Source of the DNA: Candidatus Altarchaeota archaeon
Lineage (GTDB): Archaea > SpSt-1190
DNA: 9,845 nt
Assembly: GCA_030590165.1 (NCBI GenBank)
Contig: JAUUZA010000025.1
Location: forward strand, 1-9,845
Direction: 5' to 3'
Made by a program: the position numbers and the translations under genes. The notes beneath the pieces were generated by a model. That model was not told the origin of the DNA. It ran no database searches and saw only the letters and a program-made list of their open reading frames with translations. Shown piece after piece: positions 1-5,648 of this stretch. Within the stretch, counting starts at the first letter, position 1; the number at the start of each line of letters is the position of its first letter.

Positions 1-44
1 CTTCAGGAACAAGTTCACAAGAATATGATGAAACTTGTCCATGA
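1..44 (+). CDS. 3' end of a pilin-like gene (partial, runs off the left edge)
   Basis: Reading from base 3, the sequence encodes SGTSSQEYDETCP followed by TGA at 42-44. This closely matches the last residues of the complete pilin that follows (SGVSTQDYVETCP): 8 of 13 positions are identical, including the terminal ETCP with its cysteine. The same order, strand and C-terminal signature suggest the last codons of a tandem paralogue, so this locus probably holds a small pilin cluster extending to the left. Only 13 residues are visible, so family membership rests on this match and the adjacency. The N-terminal leader that would prove it lies outside the window. Confidence 0.7.
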   Translation, partial: SGTSSQEYDETCP

Positions 45-52
45 TTGGATTA

Positions 53-90
53 TTTCCCAACTTTAAGTTGGGAAACTTTTTATTTTATTT
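53..90 (+). terminator. Palindrome plus T-rich tract between the two pilin genes
   Basis: TTTCCCAACTT at 53-63 and AAGTTGGGAAA at 65-75 are perfect inverted copies around a single central T. As RNA this gives a stem of about 9 bp (53-61 with 67-75) and a 5-nt loop. It is followed by a T-rich tract (77-90) and lies 9 nt after the upstream stop codon. Archaeal termination depends mainly on the T-tract, so the hairpin could instead protect the 3' end of the pilin mRNA. A protein-binding palindrome is also possible. Confidence 0.55.
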
Positions 91-137
91 CATTTTACCT
101 TGACCTGAAATATTTTTGAGTTTAGAGGGGTTTAAGG

Positions 138-145
138 ATAAATAT
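138..145 (+). promoter_or_regulatory. TATA-like box of the complete pilin gene
   Basis: ATAAATAT is centred about 25 nt before the ATG at 166. That is the normal distance from an archaeal TATA box to the transcription start, so the mRNA may begin at or next to the start codon. No Shine-Dalgarno sequence is seen before the ATG. The spacing matches that of several other genes in the window, which is the main support for the call. Confidence 0.5.
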
Positions 146-165
146 GAGGGAAGAATTCTATTCTT

Positions 166-594
166 ATGAAAGGTATAAGTCCGGTTATCGCTACAGTTTT
201 GCTTTTGCTCATGGCAGTAGCTGCTGTAGGTGGAAGTTGGGTATGGTACCAAAGACAGAGTGCAATTGTTGGTGGACAAACAGAAGAGAATATTAATGAA
301 CAGCTAGCACAGCAAGCGGCAACTTCAATTTCTCTTGCTGGTGTTTACTTAGGAGACACAGGTAATCTTACTTTAATAGTGAATAATGCGGGAAGTACTG
401 CAACTACTATTGATGGGTTTAAGATAACTGAAGGGAGTACGGCGTCGGCTAATCTATCGATTTCTGAGTCAGTTGCCGCACAATCTTCAGGTTTGATTAC
501 AACATTAGTTTCCTGTACAAGTGCAAGCACAATAAAAATTCAATTATTTGCGTCTGGTGTCAGTACCCAAGATTATGTTGAGACATGTCCTTAA
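166..594 (+). CDS. Archaeal type IV pilin-like protein
   Basis: A 142-residue surface filament subunit candidate. The N-terminus MKGISPVIATVLLLLMAVAA is the classic archaeal type IV pilin leader: a very short basic MKG, then ISPVIATV and a hydrophobic helix (about residues 4-23) that both anchors the precursor and packs the filament core. Cleavage by an archaeal prepilin peptidase is expected after G3 (family knowledge). The remainder (about 40-142) is rich in Ser, Thr, Ala and Asn with alternating hydrophobics (NLTLIVNNAG, TIKIQLFAS), consistent with a beta-rich head domain exposed outside the cell. C117 and C141 are the only cysteines and could form a disulfide. NLT (67-69) and NLS (96-98) are possible N-glycosylation sequons. 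It follows the end of a likely paralogue. Its last 35 bp overlap the end of gatD on the other strand. Whether it serves adhesion, secretion or another filament cannot be told. Confidence 0.88.
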   Translation: MKGISPVIATVLLLLMAVAAVGGSWVWYQRQSAIVGGQTEENINEQLAQQAATSISLAGVYLGDTGNLTLIVNNAGSTATTIDGFKITEGSTASANLSISESVAAQSSGLITTLVSCTSASTIKIQLFASGVSTQDYVETCP

Positions 595-1834
595 GCAGAG
601 TGCGAGAGGACATTTCTCCTTTTAGATTTTTTTCCATTATTTCTTTTATCTTATCTTGTTTGAAGTTTCCAAGTGCCCACATTAATTTAGTGTATGCTGT
701 TTCTGTTGTCATATCTTCAACATAACTTACACCGAGGCGAGAAAGTTTTCGCAAATTAGTATAAACATTTTTATGGGTTCTTCCAAAAATGGTTTGTGAA
801 GTTATTACAAATTTGATTTCATTTTTAAGATTATCAATAGCTTCCACCCAACTCTTTCCATTATCAGGATTTGTTGGAACATGACCAAGTCCGGTTCCTT
901 CAATTACTATTCCTTTATACTTAGCATTCGCGAAATGATTGAGAATTTTTGGATCAGAACCTGGAAAAACTTTTACTATTGCAACTTTTTCCTCTAAATT
1001 TTCACGAAGTCTTGGTTTTTGTGGTTCTAAGCACTCATTTGTTTTTTCAAGTTTTCCATCTGGCCAAATATTAGCAAGAGGTGGAGTATTTATTGAAAGG
1101 AAGGCATTGCGTGATGATGTGTGCATTTTCCTACTTCGGTTTCCTCGTATAATGTGGTTATAATTGTCACTAGTTGAAGAATGGAAACATATGAGTGATT
1201 CTGGAATGTTGCTCTTCGCTGCATGTATACTACTTAAAATATTTAAGAAGGAATCAGTACTCGGCCTATCACTACTTCTTTGAGCGCCAGTAAAAACTAT
1301 GGGCTTTGATGTATCTATCATTAAAGACATCATAGAAGCAGTGTAATGCATTGTATCTGTTCCATGCAATATTACAACACCTTCTGACTTTTTAAGAGAA
1401 TTGTGAATTTTCCTTGCTATAGTTTGCCAATTCTTTGGTGTAAAATCTTCACTTAATTTATTGAAAAGATTGACAAAATTAAGTTCAGCAAATTGAAGAG
1501 ATTCTGGAACAAAATTTAAGATTTCATCAGTATTCATTGAGGCTTCAACACCTCCAGTAATATAATCAACTCTACTTGAAACAGTTCCGCCAGTTCCTAT
1601 GATAGTAACTTTTGGTCCTCTACCCTTCATTGAAAGGGTTGGGAGAGGGCGTGATTTTGTTTTTTCTAATTTTTTAATATTTTTTATTTTTGAAGAAGAG
1701 ATTCCTACATTATAACCATTCCCGAGCTTGAGTACTATCATTTTTTTGTTTGAGCTTTCATCTTTAGGAATAATAAAACCTGTAAATTTTTTACCATTTT
1801 TTAAGGAAATAATAACTTTTTGATTTTCTTCCAC
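560..1834 (-). CDS. gatD: Glutamyl-tRNA(Gln) amidotransferase subunit D
   Basis: A 424-residue asparaginase-like subunit of the archaeal GatDE complex. GatD releases ammonia from an amide donor and passes it to GatE, which converts Glu-tRNA(Gln) to Gln-tRNA(Gln). An N-terminal small beta domain (about 1-65, with KLGNGYNVGI at 36-45) is typical of GatD and absent from simple asparaginases. The asparaginase fold follows: GTGGT (80-84, nucleophile-type T84), HGTDT (157-161, T159 and D160) and SRKMH (234-238, candidate catalytic K236). The motif GVSYVEDMTTETAYTKLMWA (368-387) and the end GEMSSRTL are diagnostic of GatD. The length is close to that of the family. The start is GTG; a TATA-like box 25 bp upstream supports it, and the N-terminal domain begins immediately. 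gatE is not in the window. The 3' end overlaps the convergent pilin gene by 35 bp. Confidence 0.95.
   Translation of the reverse strand: MEENQKVIISLKNGKKFTGFIIPKDESSNKKMIVLKLGNGYNVGISSSKIKNIKKLEKTKSRPLPTLSMKGRGPKVTIIGTGGTVSSRVDYITGGVEASMNTDEILNFVPESLQFAELNFVNLFNKLSEDFTPKNWQTIARKIHNSLKKSEGVVILHGTDTMHYTASMMSLMIDTSKPIVFTGAQRSSDRPSTDSFLNILSSIHAAKSNIPESLICFHSSTSDNYNHIIRGNRSRKMHTSSRNAFLSINTPPLANIWPDGKLEKTNECLEPQKPRLRENLEEKVAIVKVFPGSDPKILNHFANAKYKGIVIEGTGLGHVPTNPDNGKSWVEAIDNLKNEIKFVITSQTIFGRTHKNVYTNLRKLSRLGVSYVEDMTTETAYTKLMWALGNFKQDKIKEIMEKNLKGEMSSRTLLKDMSQHNLGY
617..652 (+). terminator. T-rich tract after the pilin gene (inside gatD, antisense)
   Basis: Starting 22 nt after the pilin stop, the plus strand is strongly T-rich, including a run of seven T and several TTTT groups. 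A short GAGA/TCTC stem (about 604-618) precedes it. Archaeal RNA polymerase terminates at such T-tracts. The tract lies within the gatD coding sequence, whose Lys-rich C-terminus (KQDKIKEIMEKN) also explains the composition, so the role is tentative. Confidence 0.35.
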
Positions 1835-1854
1835 AACACTCTTACGTGGTTTCC

Positions 1855-1863
1855 TATTTATAT
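1855..1863 (-). promoter_or_regulatory. TATA box of gatD
   Basis: On the minus strand the bases read ATATAAATA, centred at 1859 and 25 nt before the GTG start at 1834. This fits a leaderless or nearly leaderless gatD transcript and supports the GTG start. No Shine-Dalgarno sequence is seen in the intervening bases. Confidence 0.6.
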
Positions 1864-2129
1864 GATTAGTATTGTCTTAGAATATATACATTAAGGTCAA
1901 GATATACATATATATTAAAATATGTAGGAGTATAATAGAACCCCTAATTTAGAAGTCGAGAAATGAACCCTCTCGTTTTTAGGATTTAAACTGTGTTTTT
2001 GAACTATTAATTGAACCCATAGCTCTAGTCCGGATTACCCGGCTGATTAATAGAAGGTATTAGCAATGGTAAATAGATAAACATTGTGGTAGCCTTAAAC
2101 ATATGTCGTAGTACATGGGAGGGAGTCGG
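1864..2129 (+). other. Non-coding region upstream of ftsZ with possible structured leader
   Basis: No credible gene is seen in this stretch beyond the gatD promoter. Its left part (about 1880-1922) is an A/T-only-like track with several TATA-like words (ATATATAC, TATATATTAAAA); the best would start RNA near 1939. To the right the composition is more balanced, with two small hairpins. The first is CGAGA (1957-1961) with TCTCG (1971-1975), followed by five T. The second is CCGG (2030-2033) with CCGG (2039-2042) around ATTAC, extended by AG/CT. The hexamer GAACCC occurs at 1938, 1965 and 2013. A second TATA-like word, TTAAACATAT, lies at 2095-2104. I found no tRNA, no clear C/D boxes and no known riboswitch. 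It could be the ftsZ 5' leader, a small RNA plus promoter, or a regulator-binding region. Confidence 0.5.
2117..2122 (+). promoter_or_regulatory. Shine-Dalgarno sequence of ftsZ
   Basis: GGGAGG is followed by 7 nt and then the ATG at 2130, good spacing for pairing with the CCUCC at the 3' end of archaeal 16S rRNA. It decides the ftsZ start in favour of 2130 over the in-frame ATG at 2115, which itself overlaps the Shine-Dalgarno bases. It is the only strong Shine-Dalgarno sequence I see before a gene in this window. Confidence 0.7.
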
Positions 2130-3200
2130 ATGGACTTCATAGTAAAATCTGCATTGGAAACTGATAGAAAACAAGATGATGGTTGGGAAGTTGGACAAGT
2201 TAGAATCTCAGTGGTTGGAGCCGGTGGTGCTGGTAACAACGCGGCTGATAGGTTGTATAAACGGGGGATTCAGGGGGCAAAGATTGTTGCAATGAATACT
2301 GATAAACAACACTTAGATCACAGAGAAGCTGATGTTAAATTACTTATAGGTAAGGAAATTTGTAAAGGTCTTGGAGCTGGAGGTTTTCCTGAAGTGGGAA
2401 AGAAAGCTGCTGAGGAAAATAAGGCTGAAATTAAAGAAATTTTGAAAGACGCAGACATGGTGTTTGTAGTTGCAGGAATGGGTGGAGGAACTGGAACGGG
2501 TGCTGCTGGAGTTATTGCCAGAATTGCTAAGGAATTAGGGGCAATTGTAATTGGAGCCGTAACAATGCCATTCAAAATGGAGCGAGCTCGTCTTCATAAA
2601 GCTGAATCAGGTTTATATGATTTGAGACAGGTTTGTGATACAGTAATTGTAATTGATAATAATAGATTGCTTGAAATTGCGGGAAATCTCCCAATAGGAC
2701 AGGCATTCAGTGTTGCAGATGAACTCATCTCAACAATGATAAAAGGAATAGTAGAAACGATTGCCATACCAAGTTTAGTAAATCTTGACTATGCAGATGT
2801 TAAAACCGTAATGAGCCACGGAGGAGTCGCAGTTATTGGTGTTGGTGAATCTGGAAGTGAAAATAAAGCAGCTGAAGCTGTGAAGAAGGCACTCAATAAT
2901 CCATTACTCGATGTTGATTATCGTGGAGCAACTGGTGCCTTAATCCATGTTACAGGTGGTCCCGACATGACTTTAGAGGAGTCTAATTTAGTCGGGGACT
3001 ATGTAACAAGAGAATTAGATAAGGAAGCCCAAGTTATTTGGGGGGCTAGAATTGACCCCAAATTCCATGGAAAAATAAGGGTTATGACTATCATAACTGG
3101 CGTTAAAAGTCCACAACTTCTTGGACCAGTTGATGTCAAAGAACCAACCCAGCAGTCGCGTGAAGTGACAAATAAGCTGGGACTTAAACTCCTCTATTGA
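2130..3200 (+). CDS. ftsZ: Cell division GTPase FtsZ
   Basis: A 356-residue tubulin-family GTPase that polymerises at mid-cell into the division ring. Numbering from ATG 2130: the nucleotide-binding GAGGAGNNA is at 30-38, the tubulin signature GGGTGTG at 118-124, and the T7 synergy loop NLDYAD (218-223, with D220 and D223), which completes the GTPase site of the neighbouring subunit, is present. The C-terminal beta domain is intact (RGATGALIHVTGGPDMTLEE, then VIWGARIDP and IRVMTIITGV). A short tail ends in LGLKLLY, which could be the membrane-anchor-binding peptide as in other archaeal FtsZ proteins (inference). The in-frame ATG at 2115 would add MGGSR, but the Shine-Dalgarno position favours 2130. 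The gene stands alone: gatD is divergent upstream and a double hairpin follows. No sepF or second ftsZ is in the window. Confidence 0.97.
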   Translation: MDFIVKSALETDRKQDDGWEVGQVRISVVGAGGAGNNAADRLYKRGIQGAKIVAMNTDKQHLDHREADVKLLIGKEICKGLGAGGFPEVGKKAAEENKAEIKEILKDADMVFVVAGMGGGTGTGAAGVIARIAKELGAIVIGAVTMPFKMERARLHKAESGLYDLRQVCDTVIVIDNNRLLEIAGNLPIGQAFSVADELISTMIKGIVETIAIPSLVNLDYADVKTVMSHGGVAVIGVGESGSENKAAEAVKKALNNPLLDVDYRGATGALIHVTGGPDMTLEESNLVGDYVTRELDKEAQVIWGARIDPKFHGKIRVMTIITGVKSPQLLGPVDVKEPTQQSREVTNKLGLKLLY

Positions 3201-3205
3201 GGAAA

Positions 3206-3290
3206 CCCCTTAATCCTTTGATTAGGGGGCTCGTCCCGACCCACCCCCAGAGGGCCCAAAAGTGGCCCTCTACCCTTCTTTTCTTTTTGT
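3206..3290 (+). terminator. GC-rich double hairpin and T-rich tract after ftsZ
   Basis: Five bases after the ftsZ stop comes a first stem (3206-3215 with 3220-3228, 9 pairs and one bulged T, loop CTTT). A second, perfect 8-bp stem follows: AGAGGGCC (3249-3256) with GGCCCTCT (3264-3271) and a 7-nt loop. Then comes the T-rich tract TTCTTTTCTTTTTG (3277-3290). I count 41 G/C in the 66 bases 3206-3271, far above the surrounding AT-rich DNA. The simplest reading is transcription termination or 3'-end protection for ftsZ. An embedded small structured RNA cannot be excluded, because GC-rich islands in AT-rich archaea are often RNA genes. Confidence 0.75.
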
Positions 3291-3328
3291 ATTTTGGATT
3301 AAATTTTTACTTTTGTTTCTGATAACAA

Positions 3329-3337
3329 TTTAAATTT
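3329..3337 (+). promoter_or_regulatory. TATA-like box of the first LRR gene
   Basis: TTTAAATTT is centred at 3333, 28 nt before ATG 3361, consistent with a nearly leaderless transcript. It is only 13 nt from the alternative in-frame GTG at 3346, which would then lie outside the mRNA. This spacing decides the start. Confidence 0.55.
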
Positions 3338-3360
3338 AATAATGGGTGTGTTTATTTTTT

Positions 3361-4257
3361 ATGCCAGTTGAAGAAAAGATTAAGGATTTTGCTCTACGAG
3401 TTTTAGGCGGAAACATTCCTGAAAAAGTTAAAACATTTAAGTGGTATTTTAGTTCTTATAAACAATTACCGAGTGATTTTGTTTCAACTTATAAAAATTT
3501 AGAAACTTTGATTATTAAAACTCATGATAAAAAAAATAATGAATTTGAAGAATTACCGTCTAATTTAGGGGAATTAAGTGAGTTGGAGGAAATTCATATT
3601 GAAAACACTAAATTGAAAAAAATTCCAAATTTAAGTGGGCTAACAAATTTGAAAAGGCTTTATCTTTCAGATAATTATATTGAAGAAATCCCAGAAAGTA
3701 TTGGTGACTTAAAAAAATTAAATATAGTTACATTAATGTATAATAATTTACAAACCATACCAGAATCAATTAAAGATATTGGTACGGAAGCTTCCTGGCC
3801 GTCAATGAAAATTCTTAAGTTGGGAAATAATAATATTAGATATATTAGTCCTGAAACTGTTAAACATTTATTTGATGAAAAAGGTTCTAGAATATTTTGG
3901 GACCTCTATGCGAATGATTTTTTATATCTTGGAAATGGAGAACTTATTCTTAATGAGAGTATGATATTGGATAGTTTTGCTGAAAAAATAATTCCAATTA
4001 GAGAATATGGTGAAAAAAAAGCGGTCAAAAAAACATTAAAGTTTTTGTATGAAAATCTCACTGAAGATAAGCTAAATGAAATTTATTCACATTTTGATTT
4101 TAATGATTTAATTCAATTTGGGAAAGACAGAACTAAACAGAATTTAAAAGGAATAATTGATGCAGGATATTCTTTTGTTGCAGACCTTTTTGTAAAAATA
4201 TACCCAAATGAAACTAGAAAAATTGAAAAACCAGAAGATTCAAAGCTTTGGTATTAG
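3361..4257 (+). CDS. Leucine-rich-repeat protein with uncharacterised C-terminal domain (copy 1)
   Basis: A 298-residue protein of unknown function. Residues about 36-163 form roughly five leucine-rich repeats of the bacterial/Shoc2-like type, with repeating units such as LKRLYLSDNYIEEIPESIGD (98-117). These build a curved solenoid normally used for protein binding. An N-terminal 35 residues precede the repeats. A C-terminal region (about 180-283) contains FDFNDLIQFGKDR (245-257) and IDAGYSFVADL, and is shared with the next gene. I see no signal peptide or membrane segment, so it is probably cytoplasmic. The ATG at 3361 is preferred over the in-frame GTG at 3346 because of the TATA-like box. 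Codons are very A/T-rich, more so than in ftsZ. It could be a regulatory adaptor; no catalytic motif is visible. A T-rich stretch after the stop separates it from its paralogue. Confidence 0.85.
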   Translation: MPVEEKIKDFALRVLGGNIPEKVKTFKWYFSSYKQLPSDFVSTYKNLETLIIKTHDKKNNEFEELPSNLGELSELEEIHIENTKLKKIPNLSGLTNLKRLYLSDNYIEEIPESIGDLKKLNIVTLMYNNLQTIPESIKDIGTEASWPSMKILKLGNNNIRYISPETVKHLFDEKGSRIFWDLYANDFLYLGNGELILNESMILDSFAEKIIPIREYGEKKAVKKTLKFLYENLTEDKLNEIYSHFDFNDLIQFGKDRTKQNLKGIIDAGYSFVADLFVKIYPNETRKIEKPEDSKLWY

Positions 4258-4274
4258 AAATTAAGATAGACATA

Positions 4275-4297
4275 ATTTTCCTTCATTTTGGTTTTAG
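4275..4297 (+). terminator. T-rich tract after the first LRR gene
   Basis: Between the two LRR genes the plus strand holds three TTTT groups (within 4275-4295) and no hairpin. Together with a separate TATA-like box before the second gene, this suggests the two paralogues can be transcribed independently. Weak on its own, because the region is AT-rich throughout. Confidence 0.35.
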
Positions 4298-4308
4298 ATA
4301 ACAAGAAA

Positions 4309-4316
4309 TTTTTAAG
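4309..4316 (+). promoter_or_regulatory. TATA-like box of the second LRR gene
   Basis: TTTTTAAG preceded by purine-rich AAGAAA (a possible BRE) is centred about 25 nt before ATG 4337. The arrangement repeats the leaderless layout of neighbouring genes. Confidence 0.5.
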
Positions 4317-4336
4317 TAAGAGAAGGTTAGTCTTTT

Positions 4337-5203
4337 ATGGGAGTTAATAATTATAGAGTAAAGGATGCTGCAATGAAAAGTCTTGAGTGGGAAAATCCTG
4401 AGGAAGTTAAATCAATTTTTTGGCCTAATCCTTCAGATGAATACTTGCCTATTGATTTTGTTGAAACTTTTCCAAATTTAGAAAAATTAATAATTATTGA
4501 TTCAAAACTTAAGGAGTTACCAAGAGATTTTTCAAAGCTTTTAAAATTAAAATATTTAAAAATTGAAAATACTCAATTAGTTACTGTTCCTGAAGATTTC
4601 GGAAATTTGAAAAATTTAGAAACAATTTATCTTAATAATAATTGTCTTAAACAAATTCCTGAAAGTATGGGAGACTTAAGAAATGTTCGATATTTATTTT
4701 TAAATAATAATGAGATTTCAGAGCTTCCGCCTTCGTTGAAGAAAATTAGTGAAAATGTTGGAAACGGATTTATTTGTATTGATGACAATAATTTGAGTTA
4801 TATTGACCCAATTCTTTCAACGAGTGAAAAGGGAAAAGCAAATTTATTATTTCCTTACGATTCAAATGCTTTTTTAATAATAGACTCTTGTAAGGTTGTA
4901 GTAAATGGGACGCAAATACATTATAGTCCGGGAAGTAGTGGAAAAATAATTAAAATTGAAGATAAGAAAGAAGTGTACAATCTTGTTTTGAAAAATTTAA
5001 GTAAGCATAGATTAACCACTGAAAAAATTAATGACGCTTATCGCGTTTTTGATTTTTCTGATTTAATTTCATTTGCAAAAAATAGGTCAAGTGAGTTTCT
5101 GAATCCCTTGATTGAAGCTGGTTGTAATGATGTTGCAAATTATCTTAATTCGTTTTATCAAAATATGAAAGATAAAAAATTCAAAGAGAATATTAATGAG
5201 TAA
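4337..5203 (+). CDS. Leucine-rich-repeat protein with uncharacterised C-terminal domain (copy 2)
   Basis: A 288-residue paralogue of the gene just upstream, also of unknown function. Leucine-rich repeats span about 37-154, for example LETIYLNNNCLKQIPESMGD (94-113) followed by VRYLFLNNNEISELPPSLKK. The middle region shares a beta-like stretch with copy 1 (NAFLIIDSCKVVVN here, NDFLYLGNGELILN there). The C-terminal domain (about 210-276) contains FDFSDLISFAKNR (238-250) and IEAGCNDVANYL. Over the 39 residues from FDF onward I count 17 identities to copy 1 without gaps, so the domain is conserved although the proteins have diverged substantially. No signal peptide, membrane helix or catalytic motif is visible. 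The stop lies 14 nt before the ATG of the RNase HI gene, so co-transcription is likely. The pair looks like an old tandem duplication. Confidence 0.85.
   Translation: MGVNNYRVKDAAMKSLEWENPEEVKSIFWPNPSDEYLPIDFVETFPNLEKLIIIDSKLKELPRDFSKLLKLKYLKIENTQLVTVPEDFGNLKNLETIYLNNNCLKQIPESMGDLRNVRYLFLNNNEISELPPSLKKISENVGNGFICIDDNNLSYIDPILSTSEKGKANLLFPYDSNAFLIIDSCKVVVNGTQIHYSPGSSGKIIKIEDKKEVYNLVLKNLSKHRLTTEKINDAYRVFDFSDLISFAKNRSSEFLNPLIEAGCNDVANYLNSFYQNMKDKKFKENINE
5189..5197 (+). promoter_or_regulatory. Possible TATA-like box of the RNase HI gene
   Basis: AATATTAAT is centred 25 nt before ATG 5218 and lies inside the last codons of the second LRR gene, preceded by purine-rich AAAGAG. If used, RNase HI has its own leaderless transcript in addition to read-through from the LRR gene. 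The bases also encode protein, so the match may be chance. Confidence 0.35.
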
Positions 5204-5217
5204 AAGATTTGAGTTTA

Positions 5218-5613
5218 ATGAAACTTTTTACGGATGGTGCTGCTCGAGGTAATCCTGGTGAAGCTGGTGGGGGGATAGTTTTAATTGATAGTGAGCGCAC
5301 GATTGAACACTTCAAATATTTTGGAAAAAAAACAAATAATCAATCTGAATATCTTGCTTTAATTGAAGGGTTGAAGCTTGCAGTTGAACAAGGCGCTAAA
5401 GAACTCAATATTTTTATGGACAGCCAATTGATTGTTAGGCAAGTTAGGGGAGAATACAAAGTTAAGAATTCAAATATGCGACCGCTTCATGCGGATGTAA
5501 TGGGTTTTCTAGAAAGAATTCCTTCTTGGACAATTACTCATATTAAACGAGAAGACAATAAACGTGCGGATTGGTTGAGCAATCAGGCAATAGACATGAA
5601 AAAAATAAAGTAA
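5218..5613 (+). CDS. rnhA: Ribonuclease HI
   Basis: A 131-residue enzyme that cuts the RNA strand of RNA-DNA hybrids, used in R-loop and primer removal. The fold begins with MKLFTDGAARGNPG, the signature of the RNase HI family. The four acidic catalytic residues are visible: D6 in TDGA, E44 in NQSEY, D68 in FMDSQL and D118 in KRADWLSN. Two-metal-ion catalysis follows from the family. The length is that of a single catalytic domain, without the N-terminal hybrid-binding domain of eukaryotic RNase H1. It resembles the compact archaeal/Bacillus-type proteins more than E. coli RnhA. The ATG at 5218 puts the first beta strand right at the start; an in-frame TTG at 5209 would add three residues and is less likely. 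It follows the LRR pair by 14 nt and converges on the TrmB-type gene. Confidence 0.93.
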   Translation: MKLFTDGAARGNPGEAGGGIVLIDSERTIEHFKYFGKKTNNQSEYLALIEGLKLAVEQGAKELNIFMDSQLIVRQVRGEYKVKNSNMRPLHADVMGFLERIPSWTITHIKREDNKRADWLSNQAIDMKKIK

Positions 5614-5640
5614 AATCCCCAACCCTCTGTGAGTTAGGGA
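5599..5640 (-). terminator. Hairpin and T-tract ending the TrmB-type gene
   Basis: Just after the minus-strand stop of the regulator gene, bases 5640-5633 and 5623-5616 can pair in seven positions with one C/A mismatch and a 9-nt loop. Reading on in the minus direction, the DNA is T-rich (GATTTTACTTTATTTTTTTC). The T-tract overlaps the last codons of the convergent RNase HI gene (its Lys-rich C-terminus). In the plus direction no T-tract follows, so the element serves the minus strand. Confidence 0.45.
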
Positions 5641-5648
5641 AGAAATTA

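Noticed and set aside
939-1163. A 74-codon open frame opposite gatD
   Set aside because: It lies wholly antisense to clear asparaginase-fold coding sequence, has no start signals, and its protein is unlike any family I know.
1864-2110. A tRNA or C/D-box small RNA in the region upstream of ftsZ
   Set aside because: I looked on both strands. GGGTTCAATT on the minus strand recalls a T-loop but has no proper 5-bp stem, acceptor or anticodon arm. A partial C-like word and CTGA are too far apart and too degenerate.
2115-2129. Earlier ATG for ftsZ adding MGGSR
   Set aside because: The bases form the Shine-Dalgarno sequence for ATG 2130, and MDFIVKSALE is a natural FtsZ N-terminus. Not fully excluded.
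2318-2575. An 85-codon open frame opposite ftsZ
   Set aside because: It is the Ala/Pro-rich antisense of the Gly-rich FtsZ GTP-binding region, a common artefact.
3346-3360. GTG start for the first LRR gene giving an MCLFF extension
   Set aside because: It lies only 13 nt after the centre of the TATA-like box, so it would be upstream of the expected transcript; the TATA-to-ATG 3361 spacing fits better.
3361-5203. LRR genes as secreted effectors or recently acquired mobile genes
   Set aside because: Neither protein has a signal peptide or membrane anchor, and no integrase, terminal repeat or target duplication is seen nearby. The higher A/T content alone is weak evidence of transfer.
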